Below, piece after piece: positions 23,857-35,700 of a stretch of 64,000 bases of DNA. The DNA lies in the NCBI GenBank assembly GCA_033002965.1, contig JAURVB010000636.1, forward strand, positions 1 to 64,000, written 5' to 3'. The translations under genes were made by a program, and so were the position numbers. Positions within the stretch are counted from its first letter, which is position 1. The number at the start of each line of letters is the position of its first letter. Source of the stretch: Piper betle. Its lineage: Eukaryota > Streptophyta > Magnoliopsida > Piperales > Piperaceae. The notes beneath the pieces are model-generated. The model searched no databases. It saw only the letters and a list, made by a program, of their open reading frames with translations, and was not told where the DNA came from.

Positions 23857-25494
23857 TAGGACAGATATTGCAACTCACACCATGCATGACTTATATCACA
23901 AATAAATTTAAATTTTATAAATAAATTCTTATTAAATAATGAGATAAAGTATAATAATCTAATATATTAGATATAGATTTGATTAACTTTAAAAATAGAT
24001 TTCAATTTAAAGAGAAGATAAAATATAATAATTTAATTTTTTTATTGGTTAAAACTCATCCTTTTAATTAGAGGTCAGTATTGAGTTCCCCTTCTATTAA
24101 TAAGAGTAAATATATGTTGGTGAAGGAATTAATATGATAAATGACAAATTATCAATCCCTTAGAGTAAGATCTAATATATTAGTGGGACGATGTTTATAA
24201 TCTTTAATTTAGTTAATTACTTTTGAAAAAATAATTAATTCTATCAATTTATACTAATTGAGGTAGGTTGGTATACGTGGTATTGGAACCGACTCACGGC
24301 TATATTGGATGTGAGCTAGGCCGCTAGCACCTGTCAAAGGTGGACATTGGCTAGACTACAAGTAGACATTGAAAGGTAGAAATTTCAAGGGCTGAATTTT
24401 TGAAGGTGGATAAATTATAAAATTTTAAAAAGTTAATCTCATGTTCAATATCTTATAAGGTAAAATCCAATTAGTGGGAAGGTGCTTATGATCTTTTCAT
24501 TTAATTAATCATTTTAAAAAAATACCTTGCTAGTTCATCATTTTGCACTAATCGGCCAAGGTTATTAGGATTGCAATGGTTTTGCGGTAATTCAAGGCGG
24601 TAGGAAAAGGAGGGTTAATAGATTCGTCAACTTGTTTGTCGTTTGGTCAAACCGATATGGGTGGCCTAAACGTGATCCTCTTCGTTGTGTCCCTTTCTCT
24701 GTCTCATGATGGTAATATCAACCAATTGAGAAACAATGCATATGATCCACATTATTGGGTACGTAGTTCGATCAACTCACTGCATATTATATGTATAGAG
24801 AAGTTTGATACATCTTTGTAGCATGCATGGAAGTTACAGACTCTAATTTGTATTCACTAATATTACTAATTCTGTATATTCCTATAGTACAGCTCCATGA
24901 AACTCAAAAACTTTCATTTCAATATCTTTCGGTAAGAAAAAAGTTAAAAAATTATGCTCCTAGTTTTGCTTTTTATCTAATATTCAAAGTGTTGGTTGTA
25001 TTTATACAGAGTGGGGAACATCATGACTCAAGTGATAGCTAGGAATTACACCTTTAGTATACAAGAGTGGGAATTGTCTCCTAGATTCCCATGGATTGAT
25101 TTTTTGTGGGCTGCTGCAAATTGCAACGAACGGTCGTTTTCTATAGCATTAAAGGCAAAACATCGGATAATTAAACAAAACTTTGTTCATTTTGGTTATG
25201 AGTATTGTATGACCATTGAACTCAAGATCATATATCTATCAGCTAGCTAGCATGCACTTCCTAGCAGCTTCTTATATCTGCTCGATTGTTTTCTGAATGC
25301 ATGCCACGATGAAACTCCTGAAAAAGCTGTGCGTTTTGTGTAGTTGTAGCAGTGATGGCAGACTTGATCAGAACTTGTAAGAAAAAAGTCATAATACTGG
25401 AGAGAATGCTTAGGTTTATAGTGCCGCGTGACTATAGCTTAAAGACTACAATAATACATGCTTTTGGTTCATTCCTTTTTCACCTATTTCCATC

Positions 25495-25626
25495 TAACCC
25501 ATTGTCATTACGACAGATTATTGAAATGTGTGGTGCAAAAGAGGTAGTATAGATGTATAATAACCCATTGTCATTTACGACAGATTATTGAAATGTGTGG
25601 TGCAACAGAGGTAGTATAGATGTATA
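25495..25626. repeat. Tandem duplication, 66-bp unit, two copies
   Basis: The segment beginning TAACCCATTGTCAT and ending GTAGTATAGATGTATA at 25495 is repeated at 25561 with only a few changes. High identity implies a recent duplication. Confidence 0.9.
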
Positions 25627-28440
25627 CTAGCTTGAAGGCGTGCATGAATAATGAATAATATTCTTGTATTTTCTTTTATATTTCCTATGTTTTTTTCACT
25701 ATATATATGGATAAGTCTGCCATGAATACAAAGATAAAAATTCTGAAGAGCAGAAATCAAGAACAGGCTTTCACGGAGGATGCGAGAGATAGAAAAGATG
25801 AAGCTTGGTGAAGATCGAGGTAGCTCCAGAAATTCGCACCTAACCTAATACATAAATGTGAGGGGAAGTGGACAAATATACGTAGATGGGTATCTCTTAA
25901 ATGTAATATGGTTTTGGCAGGGAGTGGGTCTAGCCCTGTCTCCCGGGCTCTTTCTCTGGCTACAATATTTTCACCAGAAGTAAATGACATTCTCATCTTA
26001 TCAAGGAATGATTGCCGGCGGCATCTCCTCTCTCTCTCTCTTTCTCTCTCCCCTCCGTCCGTCCCTCCCTACCTCTTTCTTTGCCATCTCTATCTTCGTA
26101 TGATTCACATTGGTCGAGAAATGACATTGAACTTCTTGGTATCGACGTCAACATTTGTGAGGCGACGAAGAAAAGAAAGAGGTACGGTTAAGACAAGCAT
26201 GGTCAGGACTCGGGACATGGAAAATGGCAAGTGTGTATTTGCTGTGTGTGGTAGGGAAATGATATATCTGGACTACATCAGTTCAAGACCTTGATGGCTC
26301 ACATAAGTTAGTAGGTAAGTTTTTGCTATGTTTTGCTTGGCTCATACTTGAGGTAAGTTAGGAATGGGTTTATATTTTTGATATGTGTAAATTAATACAA
26401 TTTGAATTTGACCCGTTTATATTTAATTTTAAATAATTTCCGATCGGATTGAGGTTTAAACTTTTTGAATATATAATATACTAAAAAATATTCAAATCGG
26501 ATATAAATTTAGGGTGATTTGACCTGTATACAATTCAAATAATATTTATATTATTTTTAATCTATTTTTATATTAAAATTTATATCATTTATTTTATTTT
26601 AATCAATCAAGTTGGATTTCAATAGGGTATGGGTTATGTGGATTCACGTCAGATAAAGATATAGTAAATAAAATAGATATAATCTTTAAATTATGGTATG
26701 GATTTGGGTTGGAATAAGATATGGTCATATCTGATTTAGATCTGACCCAAACCTATCCCTCAGTCAAGTTATTGTAGGTGCTCATGCTAATTCAAGTTTA
26801 AGTTGGATTTTAGCCAACTTATGATATATTTGTTTATACTACCCTCAAGCATATATATTTTACACTAAAATTTAGTTTAGGAAATGACATATTTAAATTT
26901 GTCCAAGTATTGTATTTTTTTAAAAAAATAGTTGAATATTAAGCCTTATATTTTTATTTGGAATTATTATTATAAGTCTTATTCTTTTATTATCTTAGTT
27001 AAATTTTATGCAAAGAATATAATTAAAGATCTAAATAGTAATCAATTTGTTTAATAAATACAGAACATTAAGCTTAATTTGAGTCTAGGTTAATTAAACT
27101 TTGGACTAAACTTTTATTGAGTTGAAATTAAGACAAATTGAACTACAAGCCATGTGTTAGATTTGTTGGGCAATTAGCTGGCTAGGGGTGCACCATACAT
27201 CCGATGAATTAACAAGTGCTAAGTTTTTTTTTTCAAGGAACGTTGTATGCTAATGTAATTAGAGCTTCTAATCGGAGTCAAGTTGAACAAATTACTATTT
27301 ATTTGAGAAATATTGAAATATGGATTGTAATCTGATTTGGTGTCCCTCCAACGAACGCAGTGATCAAGAAAAGGAGTCCATGCATGAAAACTAAAAACGT
27401 TGGTTGAATGGTTTTGTGGGTGATGCTGTGAAAATTACTGATCCGAATTATCTTCATCTAGCTATGTTTCTTTTGAAAAAAATATTTGGTTTTAAAGAAA
27501 TACTTAATTACAGGTTATATTTTTTTATCAAAGGCCAAAACCTACTTGTCTAAAGAAAGAGAGTAAAAAAGTTATATATATATATATATATATATATTGT
27601 TTTAAAAGACCTTTCGTTTATTATGATATTTTTATATAATTGAATATAATTTTTACCAAACAAGTTCAATTTTTATTCAAAAATAATATAAACACATTAC
27701 AATTATTTTTATATGCTTTTAATAATTTTATTAAAAGTTATAAAATTCTTACATATATGTAACAAAATTTGGACCGACATGCTGAGACAATAGGCCAGGC
27801 ACTCGATAGACCCGGCCCTGTATTCGCCGCGGGCCTGCACTATTGGAGGCAGGCCCATGGGTCGGACCGGGCCACAAGGAGTGGTGGTTTGGGTCAGGTC
27901 AGGCTGGCTTTGGGTGGCCTTGGTCGGGCCCACCCATTTAGATTTTGGGCTAGCCCATTTTCCACATCTTGCTGCTGCACAAATATGTGGTTCTTCCGTA
28001 TATTGTTAAACATGTTTAATAAATTGAGTGTTTGGAAGTGTAACTTTAAAATTCTTTTTTAACTCCAAAAATTTTTTTGAGTCCACTCCACTATTTTTTA
28101 GCTTGCCGAGACAAACTTTACGGATGACTCCACGGCGAGTGATTTAGTAATTGACTCACCAAGTTATCTTATAAAATTTATCAAAATATATTATTTTTTC
28201 TTATGCTTAATTAATATCAATCATATATTTATAAATTTCAAGTATTAAAAGAGCAATTTTTACTAATTTCATATCATTTTCTATTTATATAATTAGAAAT
28301 TTAATATAAATAACACAAGCTAGATTGAAGTTGACTTTCAGTTGACTCTGCCCTATGACATGCTTAGTCGAATCCAAATTTTAAAATTTTAAACCGTTTG
28401 GAAGACATTCTTAGCTTGCAAACAATCAAAATTAGCCAAA

Positions 28441-28526
28441 ATGATACAATAATCAATGGAGAGTTTAGAAAAAAAATGGAAAAATGATATAATAATCAAT
28501 GGAGAGTTTAGAAAAAAAATGGAAAA
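28441..28526. repeat. Tandem duplication, 43-bp unit, two copies
   Basis: ATGATACAATAATCAATGG and the following A-rich segment at 28441 recur at 28484 as ATGATATAATAATCAATGG. The copies are almost identical. Confidence 0.9.
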
Positions 28527-28770
28527 TATTTGACAATCACATTCATAAATGAATATTTTTTCAAAAATAGTTGAAAGTGAATGACTAAAACGTCATTGTT
28601 TGAATTGAAAAATTAAGAAAATCATAAAAGAGCAAATACATGAAACATTCAATGGAGATTTCTTCTTAAAAAAGAAAGATGAATAGGATCTATATTGATC
28701 TAAACGACATGCCATCATGTTTATTTTTCTTCTAATGTACTTCGATGATAAAGATAAAACGGTGATCCTT

Positions 28771-29313
28771 GGGTTGCAAAAATCGGCCGATTTAAATCGG
28801 ATCGGAGGTGATCCACGTAAAGAAACCAGGTAAATTGGTTTTCGGCTCAAATCGATTTGTGAATCAGTTGATTCTGGATGGCGGCAACGGGCAACTGGGG
28901 GGTGGGGTGGATGGGGGGGCAACAGTGGTCGCAGCGGTGGTGACGATTGGCGGAGGTGAAGGATGGGCGGCGTCAGGGGAGAGAGAAGGGGGGGGAGGGA
29001 GGAAGAAATTGAAGGTGGTATTTTGGTAATTAAAAGTTGACTCGACTCTGATTCGAGTAAAAATAATAACTAATTCCAAATAATTAAAAAATATCCAAAA
29101 AATATCATAAAATATAATACACATCGTAACATAAAAATGACAATATAATGACATGTTTTATAATTAATATCCAATCAATTTTGACTAAGTTAAAATTTTT
29201 GTACATGACTGATTTAACTAAACAGATTCCTTACTGATTTACATCGATTCGATCCGATTTATTGACTCCTTCAAAAACTGATTCAAACCCCGATTCTAAT
29301 TTTTGCAATTATG
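28771..29313. mobile_element. Non-autonomous Mutator-like element with a 10-bp target duplication
   Basis: GGTGATCCTT stands at 28761-28770 and again at 29314-29323, a perfect 10-bp duplication of the size MULEs make. The ends inside it are inverted repeats (TTGCAAAAATCGG at the left, TTGCAAAAATTAG at the right when reversed). There is no transposase. The inside holds a very G-rich stretch (28897-29003) followed by a segment (about 29030-29160) resembling the 5' part of the long LTR family (compare 45710-45850). It seems to have captured LTR sequence. Confidence 0.6.
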
Positions 29314-29321
29314 GGTGATCC

Positions 29322-29682
29322 TTAGGGTTTGTAACGTCTATTTTGTTGGTATACAATAATGCAAATGTAAAAAAATCATAAAAATGGAAATGCAATGAAA
29401 TAAAATGACACAAAAATTAAAATTTTTTCCATGTTTGGATAATAGGGAAAAAAACAAAATAATGAAATAATTTTTCTTATGTATCTCTCAAAATTTCTTC
29501 CAATTTTTTTTTGTTTTTCACAAAAAAATATTACTTTGTAAAATTTTTACATAAACTTCTTTTAATTGAAAATAAATTTTCTTTAACTAAATTTATAAAT
29601 ATTTGAACACATGAAAATTTTTGACCTCTAAATTTTATATTTCTTTCATGTAATTTCAGGATAATCAGACATACTCTTAAAG
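29322..29682. mobile_element. Degenerate hAT-like MITE copy
   Basis: It begins CTTAGGGTTTG and shares with 52551-52848 and 56070-56138 an ordered set of blocks: AAATGGAAATGCAATGA, a TTTTTTGTTTTTCA run, and a CTTTCATGTAATTTCA-like block near the right end. No coding sequence is present. Confidence 0.5.
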
Positions 29683-30389
29683 GGAAACAAGGTTGTAACC
29701 CTTGATGCAACAGTGGAAAAAAAATCTTTCTAAAGACTTAGGTTCAAAGAATATATAATTTCCTAAATAAACACATTTTATTGGAAAGGTTGAGAGTTTG
29801 GTGATCATGAGAAAAAAAAAACAAACTTGACTTTAAAAGGTCACAACCACTGTTTAAGAGTCACATTTTATAAAAACATCTTGTTTTGAAGATATTAGGT
29901 TAAATTTTTAAGAGTCACCTACTTCGGAGTAAGGAGAAACCAAGAATTCATAAGAGCCGAGAAAAAAATAATTCCTCTACTATAGTTAGATATTAGATTA
30001 AATTGTCCATTTCATCATCCACACAAAAAATTTCATAAGAACTTCCAACTAAATAACTATACAATTATTTACAGAATTTACTTTTTTTGTCCGATGTCTC
30101 CGAAAGGACAATTTACAAAACATACTCAGATAGATATCGTTGTAGCAAACATAACCTTAAAAAAAAGCATAAAGATCTAGCTTTTGTTGCAACAAAAATA
30201 TTTGTACATTGTTAAATAGAAATATAAATATCATATCATTCTCTTAATTGAACATTGAGTGATTTGGAATTCAACTTTGCTAATTTGAAATGTGACTTAT
30301 GTAACTCATTTTTTTTGTTCTTTTTTAGTCGTACCCATTGATAATATTCGAGCTGATTAACATTTTTTTGCAGATGTCTTGTTCACATT
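29683..30389. other. AT-rich intergenic DNA downstream of the permease remnant
   Basis: No open frame, repeat end or RNA gene could be supported here. Confidence 0.4.
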
Positions 30390-31544
30390 TTAAGGGGTTA
30401 TTTGAGCAGTAGTTTCCTGCTTGATTAGTTCTCCATGTTTGGCCTTCTTGAACTCGCCGTAGAAATAAGAAGTGAATCCCCAAAGGCTAAGAGCTAGCGA
30501 AATACCCCTATCAATACTAAACTTCTCATTTAGGAAGACAACTGCAAGAATCTCTGTAACCGGCATTAGGGCCGTGATTAACACCCCTCCTAGCAAAGAC
30601 GAAAAGCAAGCCACAATAGCCACCAAGCCCAAAAAAAGTTGCCAAGCTACCCCACTGCCAACTATAATCATGTAGTTATTTCATCTTCCCAAGTTCAAAA
30701 TTTTTAGCTTCTCTTGCTATGGCCTGTTAAAGAAGAAAGCATTTACATATATAATATCTTTTAACTTACACCATCAATTACAACATTGCGACAGAGAAGA
30801 CGGAGATCAAACCTGAAAATCCTTAGTTACTAGCATACCCAAAGGTACAATGACCACTAGCAAAGATGGAGATGGCCACCTGTAGCTCTAGCACCAAGTT
30901 GAGAGTGATTTCTTGTTTTGCCTTCATGTAAGCCAGCTCCAGCAATGACAGGATAAACCCATTGAGCACAGCAGCTCCGAGTATCAAGATAAACCCCATC
31001 ACATATTGGCCATGGGAAACGCCCGACGGCGATCTTTATTGCTGTGCAGTCCAAGCATGATCGCCACGAGCGTGAGGAGAAAAACTGCATTGATGGGTAT
31101 GGTGTGAATGTCTGACCGAGAATATGGCGAAGACGGCAGTGAACACCAACTGGGTAGATATGATCAAGGTGGAGGTAGAAACAGGAAGGAAAGATGCCCT
31201 ATATGAGTAGAGGTAATTGTCCGCACCAGTTGGGAGGCCCAGCAGCCCAGAAGCTCCGAAGAGAAAAGGGTTGATAGTCAAGAACTTGGATTTGGAATTG
31301 GTCTTCTTGCGGTAAATGTAAGAGATGGAGAGGGGGAGGATGCCCAAGGGCCACCCTGCCGTCTCAAGCCAGCTCGTTAGCCATATCCGTTTTCCCCCAT
31401 GTTGGAAGTAGAGTCGGAGCAGGAGGAAGCGGCCACACTACCGACTGCAAATATGAAACAGCAAAGGAAGAGGTTGGCATGTTTGGCTGCAGGTGTGAGA
31501 CATCGATGCTGTGCTTGTTGCAGCTTTTGAGCTTCGAGCACCAT
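30390..31544 (-). pseudogene. Purine permease (PUP family) gene, broken by frameshifts
   Basis: PUPs are plasma-membrane transporters of purines and cytokinins (drug/metabolite transporter superfamily, about ten membrane segments). On the minus strand an ATG at 31544 opens MVLEAQKLQQ, followed by a hydrophobic segment. Then come LRLYFQHGGKRIWLTSW, PLGILPLSISYIYRKK, LPVSTSTLIISTQLVFTAVF, LELAYMKAKQEIT and VTKDFQ. After an 89-bp intron (30724-30812, GT...AG, at the family's usual place) come AIAREAKNF and [13 protein letters not shown] text (seen as [11 protein letters not shown]), then [17 protein letters not shown], ending at 30390. Reading-frame breaks occur near 31420, 31120, 31030 and 30675; the last creates TAA right after GKMK. 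The order and length (about 355 codons) match an entire PUP, so the gene broke late. Sequencing error could explain some breaks. Confidence 0.83.
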
Positions 31545-31591
31545 TTTCTAGCTCGTTGACAGACTTGAGTTGTATGTAATAGGTGGAAGTG

Positions 31592-31712
31592 TGTTTGGGT
31601 TATTCCACATTGATCGTGGATGATGTTGGTGAGTTGTATATAGGCTAATGGGAAAACTTTATTCCTTGAGTTAACTTTTGGATTAAGAGAGAGACCCGTG
31701 ACACCTATTACA
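31592..31712 (+). repeat. Left LTR of a TRIM-like element
   Basis: It starts TGTTTGGGTTATTCCACAT and runs to ACACCTATTACA. It matches 32574-32691 closely, including TTGTATATAGGCTAAT and AGTTAACTTTTGGATTA. The true LTR may extend about 35 bases further, to just before the first primer-binding motif. Confidence 0.75.
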
Positions 31713-31748
31713 AGTCCCTTTTCGGCGTACAAAGGGCGAGCTTGGGAG

Positions 31749-32045
31749 TGGTATTAGAGCTTGGTTGAGGGCCCAAAGGGCCCACGAAGTGGTATCAGAG
31801 CTAGGTTCGAGCCATTGCTTACACCGATTGTGGATGTTTCCTTCGTGGATTCCACCTAAGCCTAGGAGTGGTATACGAGCTTGGTTGGGGGGCCAAAGGG
31901 CCCAAGAAGTGGTATTAAAGCCAAGTTCAAGCCGGGGTTTGCTTACACTAATTGTGGATGCTTCCTTCATGGGTTCCACTTGAGCTTGAGAGTGGTATCA
32001 GAGCTTGGTTGGGGGCCCACAGGGCCGAAGAAGTCGTATCAGAGT
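31749..32045 (+). repeat. Tandem array of duplicated primer-binding-site motifs
   Basis: Motifs like TGGTATCAGAGC start at 31749, 31790, 31869, 31910, 31993 and 32034. They form three units of 120-124 bp, each holding two motifs spaced exactly 41 bp apart. Between the paired motifs lies a GGGCCCAAAGGGCCCA-type segment, and after the second a GATTGTGGATG...TTCC segment. Two motifs are perfect at 31790 and 31993; the others carry one or two changes. Confidence 0.9.
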
Positions 32046-32139
32046 TAGGTTCGGGCTGGGGTTTGTTTACACCGATTGTAGATGTCTCCTTCATAGGTTC
32101 GATTGTAGATGTCTCCTTCACAGGTTCCACTTGATGATT

Positions 32140-32545
32140 ATTTAAGGGGGAGTGGGGGAGTTTTGACGAGCTGTTTGCTAGGTGGGAGAGTGATGATTAT
32201 TTGAGGAGGAGTGGGGGAGTTTTGAGGGTGAGTTTGCCAAGTGGGTATGATTACAAATTACGAGCTGAGGGGGAGTTTGCCAGGTGGGGGAGTTTGCTAG
32301 GTAGGTATGATTACGAGTTACATCGATTGTGGATGTCTCCTTCATGGATTCCACCTGATGATTATTTGAGGGGGAGTTTGCACGGTGAGTATGATATTGG
32401 ATTACGAGTTGATGGGGAGTTTGCTAGGTGGGTATGATTACGAGTTGAGGGGGAGTTTGCCAGGTGCCAGGTGGGTATGATTACAAGTGGGTATGATTAC
32501 GTGTTTGCCAGGTGGGTGCCGTCTGATTTAAGGGGAGTGATTATT
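32140..32545 (+). repeat. Degenerate G-rich tandem array in the TRIM interior
   Basis: About seven partial units carry GAGTTTGCCAGGTGGG, TATGATTACGAG and GGGGGAGT in varied order. Polypurine tracts (GGGGGAGTGGGGGAG near 32150 and 32210) recur and precede the right LTR, so they could act as or derive from the polypurine primer. Confidence 0.7.
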
Positions 32546-32573
32546 TGATGGGGCTAGGTGTGTGAATGAGAGT

Positions 32574-32691
32574 TGTTGGGTTTATCCCACATCAGTCGTT
32601 GAAGATGTTGGCGAGTTGTATATAGGCTAATAGGAAAGTTTTATTCCTTAAGTTAACTTTTGGATTAGAGAGGCTTATGACACCTGTTACA
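32574..32691 (+). repeat. Right LTR of the TRIM-like element
   Basis: It begins TGTTGGGTTTATCCCACAT and ends GACACCTGTTACA. Similarity to the left LTR runs along its whole length, with scattered substitutions. Confidence 0.8.
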
Positions 32692-32760
32692 AGTCTCACC
32701 TATTACAAGTCCCTTTGGGGGCCCAAAGGGCCCAATAGTGGTATCAGAGCTTAGTTGGGG

Positions 32761-35700
32761 CCCAAAAGGCCCAAGAAAGTATAGTTGGTTTGATTGTGGA
32801 CATAGTTTGAGAATAAAGAAATGGTTGCATGTACATAAGGTTGGTGTGGGAGTGAATGCATGCAATTCATCTGACTGGAGGTGGTGGAAGATTAGTTTTT
32901 GGATGAGATTTTTACTAAGAAGTGGTGGAATATTAGGCATAATTACCAACCAGTGGAAAATTAGGCATAATTACTAAAAAAATATTAGGAATTATTTTTG
33001 ACACCCTCACTTAAACTGGATTGTCTAAGGTTTGGCGGCCACCACCGGCGACTGGAGGCACCAACAGAGGCTGGCCAGATTGCGGCCATAGGCCAAAACT
33101 TGCCAGGGTAGCTGCCCTTTCTTAGATTAGTCAAGGGCAACAGGCCTCCTCAGGTCAGGGCGGCTTGATCTCACTGCCCTTGGCAGGTTGCCCAACCACA
33201 ACCAAGTTTGCCAATTTAGTTGAGGGTACCAAGGATGGTGGCTACTAGCCCTAGGCCAAATTGGCCAATGATGGTTAGATTTGGTGCCCCAGGCACTAGA
33301 TCTTGTTGGGGAGGCCAGGTTTAGCCCCCTCCATAACTGCCCAACCCCCTTCCATAACGGCCCAACCCAAAGTAAAAATTATTAAGCCTAAATCATCTCT
33401 TCAAAGTAGATATTAGATGTCAGGTTAATTTTGAAATTATTACAATCCACCAATCTTATGAAGTTTTATTTTTGAAATTCCTACCCTTAGCCCATGTTCA
33501 AACCAACCCACCATCAAATACAGTTTCAGATGATTAGTTCTGATACAATTTGTAGCAAGCAAGATCAAAGTGTAAACTGATGTAACACCCCAATTCGGCA
33601 TAAAGGGATGAAGCGAATCATGATATTATAAGTTAGAAGCTACTAGTTGGGCTATCACATATATGCTTTACAGAAGTAGATCTCAACCCTCAAAGAAGCT
33701 TAAGATGAACAATATACTGAATTTACAAAGAATACATGCAGAGTTCGTACTATATAGGATGGATCTTGGACTAAAGAATTTTATATGATCACCCCTAGTC
33801 ATAACAAAGCCAGAACCTCTTATGTGATTATGAGTGATGACTTTAAAAATGCGTATGATCACTCCCAACTGCAGATGAGGCACACCTTTGCTATAGTTTT
33901 GAGGTTGCATGCTATGACATGATACATTTTTTACTACTTAAATCAAGTGATTGGATTAGGTGACTTAATTACTTATATGCGGATGAGTGCAATGTATTTA
34001 AACATTGGATCGTGGTAACTTGTTCCACATACCCCTCAAGAATGTTAAATAAATAACACAACATCGTTGGATGCTAGGGCTTTGTAAACTAACAAGTAGA
34101 CTTCACATGGGTCGCCAAGTGGTATGATCCATTTATCCCACCTACCAACGTTACTCTTGCACTCACACCCAGCTACAACCAAATACATTTAGTGTACCTT
34201 GATTCGCTCATCGTTATGTTCCAAGACTATGGGACTTCTATACCCTGCAGACGATAGTTATCCTTACCCCAAAGTTTAACCATTCTACGACAATGAAATA
34301 TGAATAAAATGAAGTAAACACACATGTGCAAACATCATGACATACGATCCCAAAATGTACAAAGTCAACCATAAGTTTAGGGCTCAAGCCCGTCAAACAA
34401 TCATCCAAAAAATATAGTTTCAAAACACATAAGATAACATAGGGCCCCCACCACCACCACTGAGCCACCAGATCCATATGCCTAAGCTGGCCAACGCTAG
34501 GGAGCCTCACCAACATGTAATATGAAAACACGTCAAAAATCAAATAAATTTGATTATTGAACAGAGAAAACTACCAATAAATACTATATTGACAAATGGG
34601 TATTCTATTAGCCATGAGACTTTAGAAAACTTAATAATGCCTCACATTGGCGATAAGCAAATAACTTATTAAAAATGTCGGTGCACATACATGGCTAGAA
34701 TTTATATCTATACAAATAGTTTATACCCTCACATCTTCTATATAACACCCGACATCGGAGGAATCCGATAAAATGTTGCTAATGTCGTCTTACGTCTAAA
34801 ATATGATTAAACTCAATAGTCAAGGAGTCAAGCAAAGGAGAAACAAGGAATCCTACGGATCTGGATGAGTGGAGCTCTCTATCCTAAGCCTGCGAGCTTG
34901 ACCTGTGTAACATAGCACAAAGATGGAACTGAATCAGAATCGAATCACATCGAGGCAAAGCCTCTACACATGCACACTCATAGAAGAAACTTAATTATCT
35001 TAATTAGGTGTTTAAATGAAGTATTAAACCATATAAAGTGGCTTAATCCTTATTCAAGGATTTATGTTCATTTAGTCGGACTTGTCCAATTCTAGGGTTT
35101 TATCAAACGGGTTTATCTGAACAATATTTTGGACAAACCAAATGATGTCCAAATGGGTTGAAATATGGATCAGTAAGCCTTAACACTCTAAGGATTGTGG
35201 AGAATTTTACAAATTCTAGACCATGGGCCAACATGGTGAACAAGACCAACTAACTTCGGGCTTATGGTGCTGAGAACAATACTTGTTGACCACACACCGA
35301 TTTTGCTAAGGGTCGTTCATGGGCTTAGAGACTCCAAATAGGCTAGGGTCAGTGGGAGTGGTTATCCAGCACCTTAGGCTTGGGTGGGCTCGACAAGGGA
35401 AGATCTTGCCTTGGTCATTTCTGGAGTTGGGGTGACCTAACAGGCTTGGGAAATTCATAACTTGTGATATACGAAGCCATTCACTCCCAAATTTGGACAC
35501 ACTAATACTGGAAATATCCTAAGCTGTGAGATGAATTTCATCCAAATCCATCATCATTTGCCTATATTTTTGGATTTTACATAGTTACCCAGGTAACTAG
35601 AGTTTCACTCTTCATTCTTAAAGATTTCTGATCAGTGACTAATGAGGCGCCCTAAATGATTTTTATTAAACCAAAAAATTAACACTTTTATTTTATATAG

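Larger units (their letters stand above)
22898..28770. other. Intergenic DNA without a supported gene
   Basis: I see AT-rich sequence, a (AT)n(AC)n tract at 23823-23856, a (TA)n tract at 27572-27598, a GC-rich patch at 27770-27950 with repeated GGGCC/GGCCC motifs, and two small tandem duplications listed separately. Open frames at 24636-25250 and 25757-26294 match nothing I know and have no gene-like context. Confidence 0.4.
31592..32760 (+). mobile_element. TRIM-like non-autonomous LTR retroelement with tandem internal repeats
   Basis: Two short LTRs (31592-31712 and 32574-32691) enclose about 860 bp with no coding capacity. TGGTATCAGAGC, the complement of the initiator methionine tRNA 3' end, is the usual plant LTR primer-binding site and is found at or near intact in several places downstream of the LTRs. 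Another copy at 32739-32750 follows the right LTR, so a second, truncated unit begins there. Length, LTR size and lack of genes fit terminal-repeat retrotransposons in miniature. Short open frames in the array are repeat artefacts. Confidence 0.75.

Noticed and set aside
27770..27950. GC-rich patch considered as a gene fragment or CpG island
   Set aside because: It is made of repeated GGGCC/GGCCC words and resembles a decayed repeat; no exon could be supported.
31749..31760. Primer-site motifs considered as a tRNA gene
   Set aside because: Only the 3' acceptor complement is present; no cloverleaf arms or anticodon region surround it.
31683..32134. Repetitive frames on both strands
   Set aside because: Created by the tandem primer-site array of the TRIM; the repeat unit, not selection, keeps them open.
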